Under the pieces are notes generated by a model. That model saw only the letters and a program-made list of their open reading frames with translations, was not told the DNA's origin and ran no database searches. From assembly GCF_018320785.1 (NCBI RefSeq), contig NC_054881.1:18414275-18478274 (forward strand): a stretch of 64,000 nt of DNA. The letters are read 5' to 3'. Made by a program: the position numbers and the translations under genes. Shown piece after piece: positions 13,301-24,329 of this stretch. This DNA comes from Cheilinus undulatus (taxonomy: Eukaryota > Chordata > Actinopteri > Labriformes > Labridae). Each line of letters begins with the position of its first letter. The first letter of the stretch is position 1.

Positions 13301-16300
13301 ATTTTCTCACCCTCTGCCTGTGACGTCAGAGTTTGGGGGTGTTTTGTTGATGTCACAGGAGTAGTGGCTGCTGTCCTGGTCACAGTTTCTCTCATCCAGA
13401 CCGTCTTCACAGTCCTGATCCCCATTACACACCAGAGACTGGCTGATGCACTGACCTGCATCAAGAATCCATAAAAGAACAGTCAGTACCCATCGCTCTT
13501 TATATTAACTAGAGAGGTGAAAAACAATTCACATGAAACAGTTCCAAAAAAGTTGGGACACATGACACAATGTATTTCACGCTCAAACTGATAAACTTCA
13601 TGGTTTTTTTATGAATTCAATGCCTACAAACTTCCAAATGAGGATTCTGAAATTAAGATGAATAAGATAAAAATCTAGATTACTAAAACAAATTAGGGTG
13701 ATGATATAAAATTCAGTTAAAAGCAAGACTAAAAAGTTAAGTCTGGAGTTTGAGGTCTTCAGGTAAGCTATTCCACAGACGAGGGCTGTAGTGATAAAAA
13801 GCTGCCTGTATGTTTTAGTTCTGACTATTAACAGAGCACCTCCTAAAGACCCAAGGGCTCTAGTGGGCTCAATAAAGCAAATCAGAAAAATAAGAAAGTA
13901 AAAAAATACATTAGGAGCTTTAAACAAGAAAAGAGTCTTTAAGTTTTTCTCAAACAAACAAGTACGCAGAGACCTTAAAACTGATATTTTGTGTGCTCTC
14001 TTCTGGACTTTGCCAGCAGTCTTGCAGGTGAGTTTTGGAGCAGCTGCTACTGTGAAATTTTCTTTAAAGCGAGACCAGAAAGAAGAGCGTTACTCTACGA
14101 TTAATAAATGCATGAACTAATGTATTTGCATTGGCTTGAGAGAGAGGTAGATATACTCAGGCTGAGTTCTTTAAATGATAAAATGCTTTTTCTGTGATAT
14201 CACAAATGTGCGACTCAAAACTAAGGTCCAAATCAAATTTAACACCAAAGTTTTTAGCTGGCTGTCAGGGGTTCAAACATAATACTCAGAGTTCGTTAAC
14301 CAGTCTCTCTTGTTTTTAGCCTGTGTACCAATGACTAAGTTTTGTCCTGGTTGAGCTGTAAACAGTTCTCTGCCACCTGTGATTTAATATCTAAAATACA
14401 GTTTAAAAAAAGGCATCAAGTGGCCCTGTGTTATCAGGAGACACAGTGATGTACAGTTGAGTGTCGTCTGCATAGCTGTAGAAATGGACGCAGGTAGAGA
14501 TTAAAAAGTGTAGGGCCTGAAATTGAACCTTGGGGAACACTACATTTCATTTCATAAAACTTAGATGAATGACCTCCAATAATCACATAACATTTTCTGT
14601 CTGTGAGGTAAGATCTGAACCAGTTTAAAACAGAGCCAGAGATATCAATAAAATTACAGTCTATATAATAGAATCGTGTAATCCAAAATGTCAAAGGCTG
14701 CCTCAGGTCCAGGGATTCTTCCTAAAAACCAGATTGATACATTTCATAAATACTGCTTCCATTAATAAACTCATTTAACTGGTAAAAAATCTAAAATTTT
14801 CACTTAAAAATGGCAAACTGGATACAGATCTATCCAAATTTCTTCTCTTCAGAGGAGGTAAACATACTCTTTAAAAGGCTTACTTTAATTATTTAACTAT
14901 CATCTAAATAAATATAGAAATGAGTAAGTAAATAAATACGTTGCAAAGTACTGACCAGAGGTGCAGCGGAAACGCTCTCCTCCACAGCCTGTTTCCAGAG
15001 GACATCCTCCCTGTGGGACGCACGGCTGTGATTGAGTTGCCTCTCCTGAACATGGAGCACCTCCAAACTGGGCGTACACCTCCACATGGCGAGTCCGGAT
15101 CTAAAGATGTTACCACATTCATCATGAAACCAAATCACTAGCAAACAATAAAGGGTTAGAAAGTGAAACAAAAGCACTTTACATGCTGAAGTCCATTTCC
15201 TACACTGTTCTTAAAGAATAAGAGTATGTTCTTAATAACCTTTGTCCTGGAGCAGCTGTCACACACAGACCAGGCTCCATAAGGCCCCCATCTGCAGTTC
15301 ACAGGCTGCTGACAGCTGAGAGAAATCAAAACTGACATTATGAAATCATGTCGTTTTCATTTTAAAGAAAAATAGAAAGGCAAGGTGAAAGCAGGTGCAC
15401 ATTTTAACAATTCCTAAAGTGCATTCTTATGTCTCTGTCTGCAGAGTTACATGTCATCAACTTTAATATGTTAAGATCCAAGTGATAAAACAAAGTAATG
15501 TGCCGTAAGATATATACAGTAGAAAGTTCTGTGTTTATTAGGTATGATGTGCACTCACCAAACAGGAGACAGAAAGACTGACAACAACGTCAAAGACAGA
15601 ACTGCAGCCAAATTCAACTGTGCAAAAAAATAGAGAACACAGCTCGATGTTGAACAGGCTAGAAAAAAAACACCCCCAAAACGTTAAACAAAAGGTACAT
15701 TTATTTAAAACTGATAAGAGATCTAAAATCAATCTTCTTAAATGTCCAAAAAGTTCAAGGTGCATGCATGGCAAGCAGATTATCAAGTCTGAATAATCTC
15801 TCATTCGTAATTACTGAAAGAAAACTTAGTTTTATAGATCAAACTTCTCTTTCAGGTCCTGGAAATTCCTAAATGATAAGCAGATGAACTGACCAGATTC
15901 CATCCTGCAAATCTCCAATCTAAAACGACTGTGTCAGGTCTGAGAATGAACCTGACCAATCAGCATCATTTAAGGAGAACAAGATAGTGACTATGAGCAG
16001 GCCTGCCCACAGAGCTGACTGAGCCCCCGAAAAACCCAGTGAATGGTTCCTCCCCAGTATTGATTATTCAATGCATGTGTGCTGGACCAGTAGCACTGTA
16101 GCTAGCATCCTGGCTAGCTGCTACCTTATTTTGGAGCTGAAGAGTGTGTCAAGCTATTATTGGGTCTGATTTTGAAATTGTTTGACCATGCCACCTTTTT
16201 CCCATTTTCACCACCTTTCCATCATTCTTTAACACTTGTAATCCATTTTCACTCCTTTTTTTGTCACCACTTCAAACATCCCATTTTACCTATCTTTGCC

Positions 16301-17993
16301 ACCTTTTAATTTTTTTCACCAGTTTTTGCCACTTTTAATCCACTCATCAATTTTTTTCAACCTCTTTTAAACGATTTTCACCACTTTCTTCCCACTCTAC
16401 ACCTTTTTACCACTTTTAACAATTTCTTGCGACTTGTTGCCACTTCTAACTCATTTTCGCAACTTTTTGCTACTGTTGTTTTTGCCACTTTTAACCACAT
16501 TTCTTGCCATTTTTAATTCCTTCTTTGCCATGTTGATTACACTTTTCCTTTGCCACTCTTAATCCGTTTTTGCCGCTTTTTTTGCCACTTCTAACACCTT
16601 TTCAACACATTTTTTCCACCTGTTCCCACTTTTAACCATTTTCCTCAACCTTTTTGCCACTGTAAACCTTTTTCATCACTTTTTGCGACTTTAAACATTT
16701 CCTCACTTTTAACCAATTCTTGCCTCTTAATGCCGTTTTTCACCAATTTTTCCCACTTTTAACCCCTTTCACAATTTCTTGCCTTTTTAACCCATTTTCA
16801 CATTTTCTTTTTACCACTTTAAACCAAGCTTTGATACTTTTTTCCTCCCACTTTAAACCTATTTCCCCCAGCTGTCATCCAATTTTGCATCATTTAACTA
16901 TTCTTTTATTATTAGGATTTGGCTCAATGTTTTCATCCACATTGATATCATTACCTAAAAAGGGAAATTCTGTCTTTGTTGCACTGATACTCAGGTCTAA
17001 TATAAAATATGATCAGCACAGCCCAATTTACAATGGACCATGATTTTTCTGACCTCCATGGGCCCCCTGTTTGGCAAGGTCCCCCCTTTACCCCACCCCT
17101 TCTGTATGGCCTTGGCTATGGCGGGGTTTCGTTGTATACATCAATGGCTGCCACTGCAATAGTGACTGGCTTGGATGTAGCTTTAGCATAACGGCAGTTT
17201 CATCAGAACCGGGCCACATTTCTTTATTAAAACAAGAGCGAAAAGCCACACAGACAGCTTCTCTTGGTGAAGAAAATGTTTTTGCACTAGTCCCTAATGG
17301 CCTTGGCACGAGTTTTATCCACCAATAAGCTCTACCCTTCATTAATTACTGCGCCAGTCTGTCGTGCTACCAGAGCTAAGCATGTTAACTCCCTCATTTT
17401 GTCTTGTTGCTTTGATATGCCTGTATTGAATGTGATGAACAGAACATTCGTCCAATCACCTTCTGAGAAGATTCTGCCCCTCTCACGGTTTCCTGTATGG
17501 ATGTGAAATATATGTATGAAATGGATATTTGTAACATAGCCATTGCATGGGTCTGTAAAGTTATCTACGTGTACCCTTGCTTAAAGGAGAAAAGTATTTA
17601 AGTCCTGAAGAGGTCCACTACCTATTGTGTTGTTAGTCCACCATTTTATGAGGGGCAGAACAGGCAAGCCTCATTATATGGGTGTTTATTGGCTTATTTT
17701 AAACTTCATAATGTGTGAAAACTTGCCTGTAGACACCTGTGTGAATGTCTCTTATTCGATACCCAGGTGGTAACAGCTTCATTAGCTTTTCACTGCAAGT
17801 GACTGCAAAAACCTGAGTGTTAAAAACCAGGCTTTCAAATAATCCATCCCCATAACTCGGACTAAGAAGCAAACGGTAAAAATCAGACAATCTCAATGCC
17901 TAAAAAAAAAGTATTGAACTAAACAGAGCTAAAACATTTCATTAACTAAAAGATCTGAACTTTAAATCTGTTCTAGAGTTATCATACCTTCAT
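6079..17993 (-). CDS. c7: Complement component C7, complete coding sequence (18 exons)
   Basis: C7 is a secreted liver/plasma protein that binds C5b-6 and anchors the nascent membrane attack complex to target membranes. Minus-strand exons: 17988-17993 (ATG AAG), 15559-15617, 15240-15315, 14956-15100, 13311-13455, 13049-13187, 12785-12913, 12430-12673, 12121-12234, 11856-12022, 11451-11679, 10923-11094, 9146-9233, 8860-8992, 8438-8629, 6923-7019, 6654-6829 and 6079-6251. Phases agree throughout, giving 827 codons (human about 843). Order: signal peptide (1-22), TSP1 (about 24-77), LDLRa (80-118), MACPF (about 122-450, signature [13 protein letters not shown]), EGF-like (452-484), TSP1 with WSCWSSW (490-540), two CCPs (556-679) and two factor I modules (690-827). 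The C-terminal TECEAG motif matches C7 rather than C6. The start is fixed by the exon 1/2 join, which makes a clean signal peptide. Two codons alone form coding exon 1. Confidence 0.96.
6553..6625. mobile_element. Terminal fragment of a Tc1-like element in a C7 intron
   Basis: The text 'gaaaaagtatttgccctctt' is typical of the terminal inverted repeat of a widespread fish Tc1 lineage, the one whose internal parts appear at 21410-22185 and 35490-36725. Only the end is left here. Confidence 0.55.
7350..7386. repeat. (TA)n microsatellite in C7 intron
   Basis: An uninterrupted run of about 18 TA units lies in the intron between C7 exons 8438-8629 and 6923-7019. It is likely to vary in length between individuals. 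Confidence 0.95.
9408..10225. repeat. Degenerate 'atcatatcatattg' satellite-like tract, split by a hAT MITE
   Basis: Short imperfect repeats of the type catatcatattgtattgta run from about 9408 to 9520 and again from 10031 to 10225, in the intron between C7 exons 10923-11094 and 9146-9233. A non-autonomous hAT element interrupts the tract. Confidence 0.7.
9522..10030. mobile_element. Non-autonomous hAT element (MITE) with 8-bp target duplication
   Basis: The 509 bp element begins TAGGGCTG and ends CAGCCCTA, and is flanked by the identical 8-mer GTATTGTA at 9514-9521 and 10031-10038. An 8-bp duplication and TAGGG..CCCTA ends are hallmarks of hAT transposons. It has no transposase reading frame. 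Confidence 0.82.
10310..10585. mobile_element. Truncated Tc1 MITE ending in 'caatatagtgta'
   Basis: The right end, 'tacttttggcaatatagtgt', matches the well-known terminus of a non-autonomous Tc1 family dispersed in fishes. The body (ttaggagcgaggaaatttca near 10350) fits the same family. The left end is missing. Confidence 0.7.
13530..13600. mobile_element. 5' end of a Tc1/mariner-type element in C7 intron 4
   Basis: The motif 'cagttccaaaaaagttggga' is the inverted complement of the terminus seen at the right ends of the copies near 19562, 33560 and 41112. Only this end remains; LINE sequence follows directly. Confidence 0.55.
13600..14720 (-). mobile_element. L2-like non-LTR retrotransposon fragment (reverse transcriptase piece)
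   Basis: On the minus strand, about 14694-14434 encodes an 86-residue piece of a non-LTR reverse transcriptase. It has a fingers/palm block ([14 protein letters not shown]), then CSVPQGS and GPTLFNLY. A frameshift then destroys the expected YADD catalytic motif. The rest looks like decayed 3' sequence of the same or a related element. It lies in C7 intron 4 (13456-14955), on the same strand as C7. The pattern fits the L2/CR1/Rex group; I cannot place it more finely. Confidence 0.72.
16185..16890. repeat. Decayed pyrimidine-rich minisatellite in C7 intron 1
   Basis: Roughly 30 imperfect units of about 20-25 bp around the theme 'ttttgccacttttaaccca' make up about 700 bp, with a strong T/C bias on the plus strand. 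It lies within C7 intron 1 (15618-17987). No coding sense. Confidence 0.85.
16891..17987 (-). other. Remainder of C7 intron 1, no feature recognised
   Basis: This holds short chance reading frames on both strands, none with homology or splice borders I recognise. The segment around 17200-17500 has the look of an old dispersed repeat, but I cannot name it. Confidence 0.5.
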
Positions 17994-18050
17994 GTTGTGC
18001 TTCTCAGAGGTCGTCTGTCTTGTTTGGTCTCACTCTCAAACATTCAGCGT

Positions 18051-18058
18051 CATATAAT
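18051..18058 (-). promoter_or_regulatory. TATA-like element of C7
   Basis: On the minus strand the sequence reads TTATATG about 58 bp upstream of the C7 ATG. Transcription would then start near 18025 and give a very short 5' UTR. Inferred from position only. Confidence 0.4.
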
Positions 18059-18097
18059 CAGCAAGACTGGAGATTACCCAATAAATCTCAGAGTTCA

Positions 18098-18106
18098 GGA
18101 ATTTCC
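18098..18106 (-). promoter_or_regulatory. NF-kB-like site upstream of C7
   Basis: GGAAATTCC on the minus strand fits the kB half-site pattern GGRNWYYCC. It sits about 105 bp upstream of the ATG. A kB site would fit an acute-phase complement gene, but a 9-mer occurs by chance fairly often. Confidence 0.35.
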
Positions 18107-18889
18107 ACACCTAAGAAACTCTTACTCTTTCAATCCAAAACAGATTTTTACTGTCCCTGTTCACACAATGAGTCATGAAAAGAGGGTTCAGTGTTTTTGT
18201 TTGGAGGTATAGAACATTCTCATTGGATTGCAACAGGATTGATTGTGTAACAAATGGCTGTCCTGCTGTCAGAAGCTGAGTCTGCATGATTCGGACAAAG
18301 GGCAAAAAAATCCCCTTTGGTCCAGGTTTTTAACTGTTTGGATATGTCGCTCTGCAAATGCAGAATAGCTGTAGAAAAACATTTGACCAACAATGCTTTG
18401 TTCATGCTGTAGAAAGACATTTAAAATAATCCTTGACATCTCAGTTAAAAACATTTCATTTTGGCCATCATGATCATCATAACAGTTTATTTATTTAAAA
18501 CCTTTGATGACTCAATGAGGGACAACCCACAATGGTACCAAGGTGCAAAAGGGCAGACATGAAGAGCTCAAATATAAGTACAATAGAAAAACTGGATGTA
18601 ACCTGTAATTAATAAAAAAACTGAATTAATAAATTAATAATTGAAATAATTAAAAAGAATTAATAATAATAATAATACATCATAAAATAATCAAAAATTA
18701 AAATAAAAATCACAAAAACATGAATAGAATAATCAATAAAAATTTAGACAATACATCATCAAAGCATTAATGTATTGATACATTACAACACTTAAAACAA
18801 CGCATAAAACATTAAGAGCAATTGAAATATTAAAAGCAAAAAATGACCTGAAATAAAACTTCAGTGGCAATAATGACATCAGGTTAAAT

Positions 18890-19562
18890 TATTTTTGCAG
18901 CACATCCCAAGAACTTTTATAACCCCTCGTGTAAGCAGACTGCAAGGTTGTTTGGACAATGCATCATCAAAGACAGAGACTCTGTTTTGGGCATCTGGAA
19001 ACCAAGTGACTGCACTTTAGTACAGCATCCATACTCTGCATTAACAACACATCCTCTCTGGGTCAGTGCTCATTTAAAATGGATTCAAGCAAAATGGAAA
19101 ACTGTTCTGTGGTCACATTAGTCAAAATTTTAAATTCTTTTTGGGAAACCACAGACAGTGTGTCCTCTGGACTAAAGAGGAGAGGAACACATCATGAAAT
19201 GAAAATATTCAGCAAAATAGACCCAGGACTGTCTATCAGCTTGAATCCTATATCAGACAAGAATGGCACAACAGAATTCCAGCAGCTGGTCTCCTCACTT
19301 GCCAGTGCTGCTAAAAGAAGAGAGGATTCAACACAATGGTAAACATGGCCCCGTCCCTACTTTTTTGAGATGTGTTGCTGCCATCAAATTCAAAATGATA
19401 TAGTTTTCATGGAATGATTAAATGTCTGTTTCAACATCTGATGTGCTGTTTTTACTCTATTGTGAAGAAAATATGGGTTTTATGGGGTTGCAAATCATTT
19501 CGTTCTGTTTTTATTTTCATTTTGTAGTGTGCCCCAACTTTTTTGGAATAGGGGTTGTAACT
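18890..19562 (+). mobile_element. Tc1/mariner-superfamily remnant with right terminus
   Basis: It contains 'cagctggtctcctcacttgc' near 19281 and the right-end text 'gagatgtgttgctgccatca' (19368), ending in 'ccccaacttttttggaatag'. The same end recurs near 33355-33560 and 40890-41112. Known members of this fish family encode a DDE transposase with a SPDLxPIEN motif; here only fragments remain. Confidence 0.65.
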
Positions 19563-20194
19563 AGTCTGCCTCTAATGCAAACAACAGCCCATACATCATT
19601 TCTGTAGCTCTCTTAATGTGTGTGGTTTGGTATCCCTGTGCCGTGAAGCCTCTGGCATAAAAATGAATGGGAGCCAGTAAGTGATGAGCTAAAAGGCTGG
19701 AGGTGCCTCTTTAACAGCTTTTCTTCCAAATGTTGTCAGAAACGTGCTTTTAAAGGAAATGGTACTATACCTTACTATACTGCAAATAAATCTTGTCGGG
19801 ATCTGTCTTTTCAGGATAAGCTGTTGTTTAGAGCTGTTTCCTTTTTTGAATGATGGAAGCCATCATGCAATTGAGAGAGGGTTTCCTGATTTATTAATTT
19901 TGGTTTATGTTTCCATTTTTTTAAAAAAGCAAAATGGTTCCAAATTAAGAGACAGAAAGAAAAACTTCACCAAACTAAGATGAATGATTCAGATCTCTCA
20001 AAGGAGCTTCAACTCTCATTATTGCAGGTGATGTCGAATGTTCGTAAAGCTGTGCTCTTTGTTTATTAGTGTAAAGCCAATCTCATCTGTTGATATGGTG
20101 GCCTTTAATGCATGCCAGTTAGCACTGTATCCATTCAGGCAACTCAAGTTGAGATTTAATACAAGTCTCTTCAACAGTGGCTTTCTCTTTGCCA

Positions 20195-20545
20195 CTCTCC
20201 CATTAAGCTTTGACTGGTGAAGAACATGGGCAACAGTTGTTGTAGAGTCTTTACCATCTCCGCTGCTGAAGCTTGTAACTCCTTCAGAGTAGTCATAGGT
20301 GTCTTGGTGGCCTCAGTTAGTCTCCTTCCTGTACAGTTACTCCGTTTGTGAGGATGGCCTGATCTAGGCAGATTTACACATGTGCCATATGCCTTCCATT
20401 TCTTGATGATAGATTGAACTGAACTCCAGTTGAGTGCTTAGAGATCTTTTCCCCTGACTTACACTTTTCAATAACCTTTTCTCTGAGTTGCTTAGAGTGT
20501 TCTTTTGTCTTCATGGTGTAATAGTAGCCAGAAATACTGGCTGAT
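20195..20545 (-). mobile_element. Tc1-like remnant (lineage A)
   Basis: Minus-strand copy with 'aagcttgtaactccttcaga' near 20270 and the helix-turn-helix region near 20470-20520. Truncated at both ends. Confidence 0.75.
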
Positions 20546-21409
20546 GAATATTACATTCTGACAATAACAATAACAAAAACAAAAGGATATTTGCTGTTTC
20601 AGAGAACTGGACAAGGAACTGAGGAGCCCCTGGAGAGTCGTTATGGTTCTACATACATGATTAGTTGAGAGTGCCATCTAGTGGTTTACAACAAACCACC
20701 AAGATTCTGAACTGTAGCTCTTTAACATGCTGGTAAACCACAGATAAGACAGCTCCTTTCTCCTCCAGCAGCAGGCTGATCAACTCAGCTGCCACAGGGA
20801 ATGTTGGCCATCAGCCCAGTTTCTCAAGTTGTAACCTGACGACACAAGACCCAGTGTGTTTATAGCTCCTGATATCTGTGTTAATGCTACTGTTATTTCC
20901 ATCGAAATGCCTATACTTAAAAATTTTCTAAGAGCTTGCTGTAACATTCTAATGAGTTCTTTTGCATCCTTATAACTGTACATTATATTATCTGAACCCT
21001 ATTCCTGACTTTAACATGATTCATTTTTTTTTCTTGCACATTATAAATTGTTTCTTCAAACAGTCAACTACTACAGAAGGGTTGCCACAATACCAGAATT
21101 TAACATTTACACAACACTAGTTAAAGTCAAAAGTCTATTGATATCAGTTTTAATACCACAACATTAAAAATCAAAGTCTGAAGCACCCATAAATTTAGCA
21201 GTTTCTTGTTTTGATTGCAAAGTATGTTTCTGCTGAGAGTTATAATGCATGAAACCAACAGACCCAGTTGATAACATAAAGCCAAACTGGAAAAAAATTA
21301 CTTTTTCTTTAACTTCTAACTGCCAATACATTGACTTTACTATAAAAATATGGTTATTATTAAACTTTTCAGCATTTAGAAAAAATAATGTACATCTTGA
21401 AGCACCCAT

Positions 21410-22185
21410 TTTGCTTTTGATGTTCCTTTTTAAAACCATGGTGAGAGCTATTACCCACAAACTTGGACAAAACTTGTAACGGTGGTGAACCTTGCCTACC
21501 TACCAAAATGGTTTAAAGAGTGCATCATCTCATCCAGGAGGTCACAAAAGAACACAGAACAATATCTAAAGACCTGCAGGCCTCACACGACTCAGTTAAG
21601 GTCAGTGATCAGGATTCAACACAAAGAAAAAGACTGGGCAAAAATGGCATCCAGGGGAGAGCTCTGCTGACCAAAAAGATTACAAAGACTCGTCTTACAT
21701 TTACCAAAATCATCTTGATGATCACCAAGACTTTTGGGAAAATATGCTGTGAACTGACGAGACTGAAGTTGAACCTTTTGGAAGTTAACACAGCATTTCA
21801 TCGGCAGAACATCATGGCTACAGTCAAACATGGTGGTGGTAGTGTGATGGTCTGGGGCTGCTTTGCTGCTTCAGGGCCTGGACCACTAGATGGACCCATG
21901 GATTCTGCTTTCTACAAGAAAACCCTGAAGAAGAACGTCTGGCCATCAGTTCATGACCTCGTGCCTGAATTTAAACAATTCTGCTAAGAAGAGCGGGACA
22001 AAATTCCTTCACAGTGATAAGGAAGACTCATTGCTAGTTATCACAAATGCTTGCTTGCAGCTGTTGCCAGCAAGGATGGCACATCCAGAAATTAGGTTTA
22101 TGGGGCAATCACTTTTTCACATAGGCCCAGGTAAGTTTGGATGGATTTGTTTCCTTAATAAATGAAATCATCAGTTGTATTAACT
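21410..22185 (+). mobile_element. Tc1-like remnant (second lineage)
   Basis: Most of the transposase body is recognisable. A 155-codon stretch at 21520-21984 carries VKHGGGSVMVWGCFAASGPG, the classic block ahead of the second catalytic Asp of Tc1 transposases. Frames are broken both before and after it. The 3' end (ggggcaatcactttttcaca, 22100) matches the terminus of this lineage. Confidence 0.82.
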
Positions 22186-22984
22186 TGGGTTAACTTTGTC
22201 TAATATTAGCGTTTGTTTAATGAACTGAAACATTTTAGAATCGCAAATATTCAAACCAAAAAAATGAAAAAAGCAAAGCATTTCAAAATCTAAATTTGCA
22301 TTCAAGTTGCTTGAAATTACTGCATATAACTGCTTAATAAAGAAAATATTTCAGGGGAAGCACACCACTGGAGCCTCCTAAGTTTGAGCTGAACTCTGAA
22401 TGTTAAACACCTCTTGCTCTGCCCTATACGTGGCAGAGTTTGCATCTTTGTTTGCCATGACATATTTACTAAAAAGTGATGTACGACTTGTGACTTCCAG
22501 GCCAAGACTGGCCTAAAAGATTAGCTGTAAATAATTTTTTTCTTTCACTATTTACCCACATGAATGATTTAGAGGCCTGTGTCAAACACTCAGACTGTGT
22601 CTGTGTCTTTCTGTGTGTTCTGTGAATGTGTGTGCTATGTAAAGTATGCAGAGTGTGTGGGCGGTACCCACTGACTCACACACAGACAAAAACAAGTCCC
22701 TGACATGTGAGTAGTTGAGTCTCACATGTACTGAACATGACCTTAAATGTGACTCTGCCGGCAGGAAACACCGCTCTGAAAGTTTAAGGAGCAGCTTAAT
22801 GACAGATAAACAAACTCAGAGCTTGACAGCAAAGAAAAAAAACCCTTCAAAACTATGTTCAGTTCTAGATAAACTTTATCTACCTACCGTCATAGAGCTC
22901 ATCATACTCTATAGACTATAATGAACTCTACTGTGTACTGAACTCTACTAACTCTTCTCTACTCTATGGTTTTGTAAACAGAAC

Positions 22985-23660
22985 CTCAAACCATAATAAC
23001 TTACTCCTCCAGAGTCCATTAAATCCGTCATCAAGAAATGAGAGGAATGTGGCTCCTGTGTAAATCTTCCTAGATCAAGCCGTCCTCTTGAACTGAGAGG
23101 CCGTGCAAGATGGAGACTAATGAGAGAGGCCACCAAGGCGCCTATGACTACTCTGAAGGAGTTACAAGCCTCAGCAGCTGAAATGGTAGAGGCTTTGCAT
23201 GCAACAACTGATCCCTTCCAGTGAAAGCTTTAAGGGAGAGAAGCAAAGAGAAAGCCACTGGTTAGGAAACGTTAAATCTTGACTAGGATCCACCAAAAGG
23301 CATGTGTAAGACTTCATGGTCAAGTGGAAGAAATTTCCTTGGTCTGATGAGACCAAAATGGTGCTTTTTGGTCATCAGACAAGACCCTAACACTGCACAT
23401 CACCCCAAACACACCATTCCCACTGTGAAGCATGGTGGTGGCAGCATCATGCTGCAGGGATGCTTCTCTGCAGCCCTGAAAGGCTCGTAAAGAAAATAAG
23501 TAAAATGTATGCGTCAAATTAAAGGAAAATCCTGGAGGACAATCTTATTCATCAGAGTGCAAGAGAGCTACGGCTTGGGAGAAAATTTATTTTCCAACAA
23601 GACAATGACACGAAGCACACAGGGAAAGTGACAGAAATGTGTAAAGACAACAAGGTGAAT
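22985..23660 (+). mobile_element. Tc1-like remnant (lineage A)
   Basis: A plus-strand copy with the HTH region (near 23020-23170), the block 'gcatggtggtggcagcatca' (23430) and a decayed C-terminal catalytic region (about 23540-23620). Contains internal rearrangements and stops. Confidence 0.8.
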
Positions 23661-23959
23661 TTTCTGGACTGGCTGAATTAGACCTTATGTCAGGACAACA
23701 ATGGCTGAAACGGCTAAAAATCTTCAGAATGGTAGACCCAGCTGGGATGCTCAGTGTAGGTTTGAATCCCAATCCTGCTGCTTTTGTCCTCCAGAATGCA
23801 ACCTCCATATTTTAGCAGCTCATCCAACAACCATCCTGAGTTATAAACAAAGACATGTAAGACCATCTTGCATATTTAGTTCGCCTAGAAATGGGCCTTT
23901 CCTGACCTAATTGCACAGTCACTTAACTTCTGCTGCTCCCATGTAGCCCAGTGTTCACC

Positions 23960-24329
23960 GACAGATGGCGCCCTCTCCTCTTCCTCTCAAACAGCTGTGC
24001 TGCTTCAACACAACCAGACAGCAGCCAGTCAGAGAGGTAGACTTTCTTCGACAGCGTAACCAGCACTCAGCAGTGTCGGTTTAACCCGTTTCCGCTTGGT
24101 TTTCGGTGTTTCCTCGTGGTCTCTTTGATGGGAACTGTAGACTGTGTTTTAAGCTGACGTGAGACTCAACTGTCGCTTTTCTAATCGTTTTAACCTCGCA
24201 GAGGGACGGGAGCAGACTGCTGCCAAGTCCAGGACACGGTGCGGTGAGCTGCTCCACGTCCGTCCTGTGTTCCTAAGTGTTTACACAGCTGCATGGAGAA
24301 CAGGATCTGATAGTGACCCACCCAGCACG
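23960..24329 (+). promoter_or_regulatory. ghr: Probable ghr promoter and non-coding first exon
   Basis: This patch is richer in G+C and CpG than the surrounding AT-rich DNA and ends in a good donor (CACG|GTAAAC at 24330). It has no long ORF, only tiny ones such as a 5-codon ATG..TGA at 24293-24310. The next plus-strand coding exon is the ghr signal-peptide exon at 34025. Fish and mammalian ghr have non-coding first exons, so I infer that this is one. An unrelated short gene start cannot be excluded. Confidence 0.42.

Larger units (their letters stand above)
18110..23940. other. Intergenic region between C7 and ghr, mostly transposon remnants
   Basis: No gene can be supported here. AT-rich sequence at 18480-18890 is followed by pieces of at least three Tc1/mariner lineages, listed separately. 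C7 and ghr are divergently transcribed, so both promoters face this region. Confidence 0.7.

Noticed and set aside
13598-13957. 119-codon minus-strand frame, possible membrane protein
   Set aside because: It lies in decayed LINE-like sequence inside C7 intron 4; the hydrophobicity comes from AT-rich composition.
21520-21987. 155-codon open frame as a possible host gene
   Set aside because: It carries the Tc1 transposase block GGGSVMVWGCF and sits inside a broken transposon.
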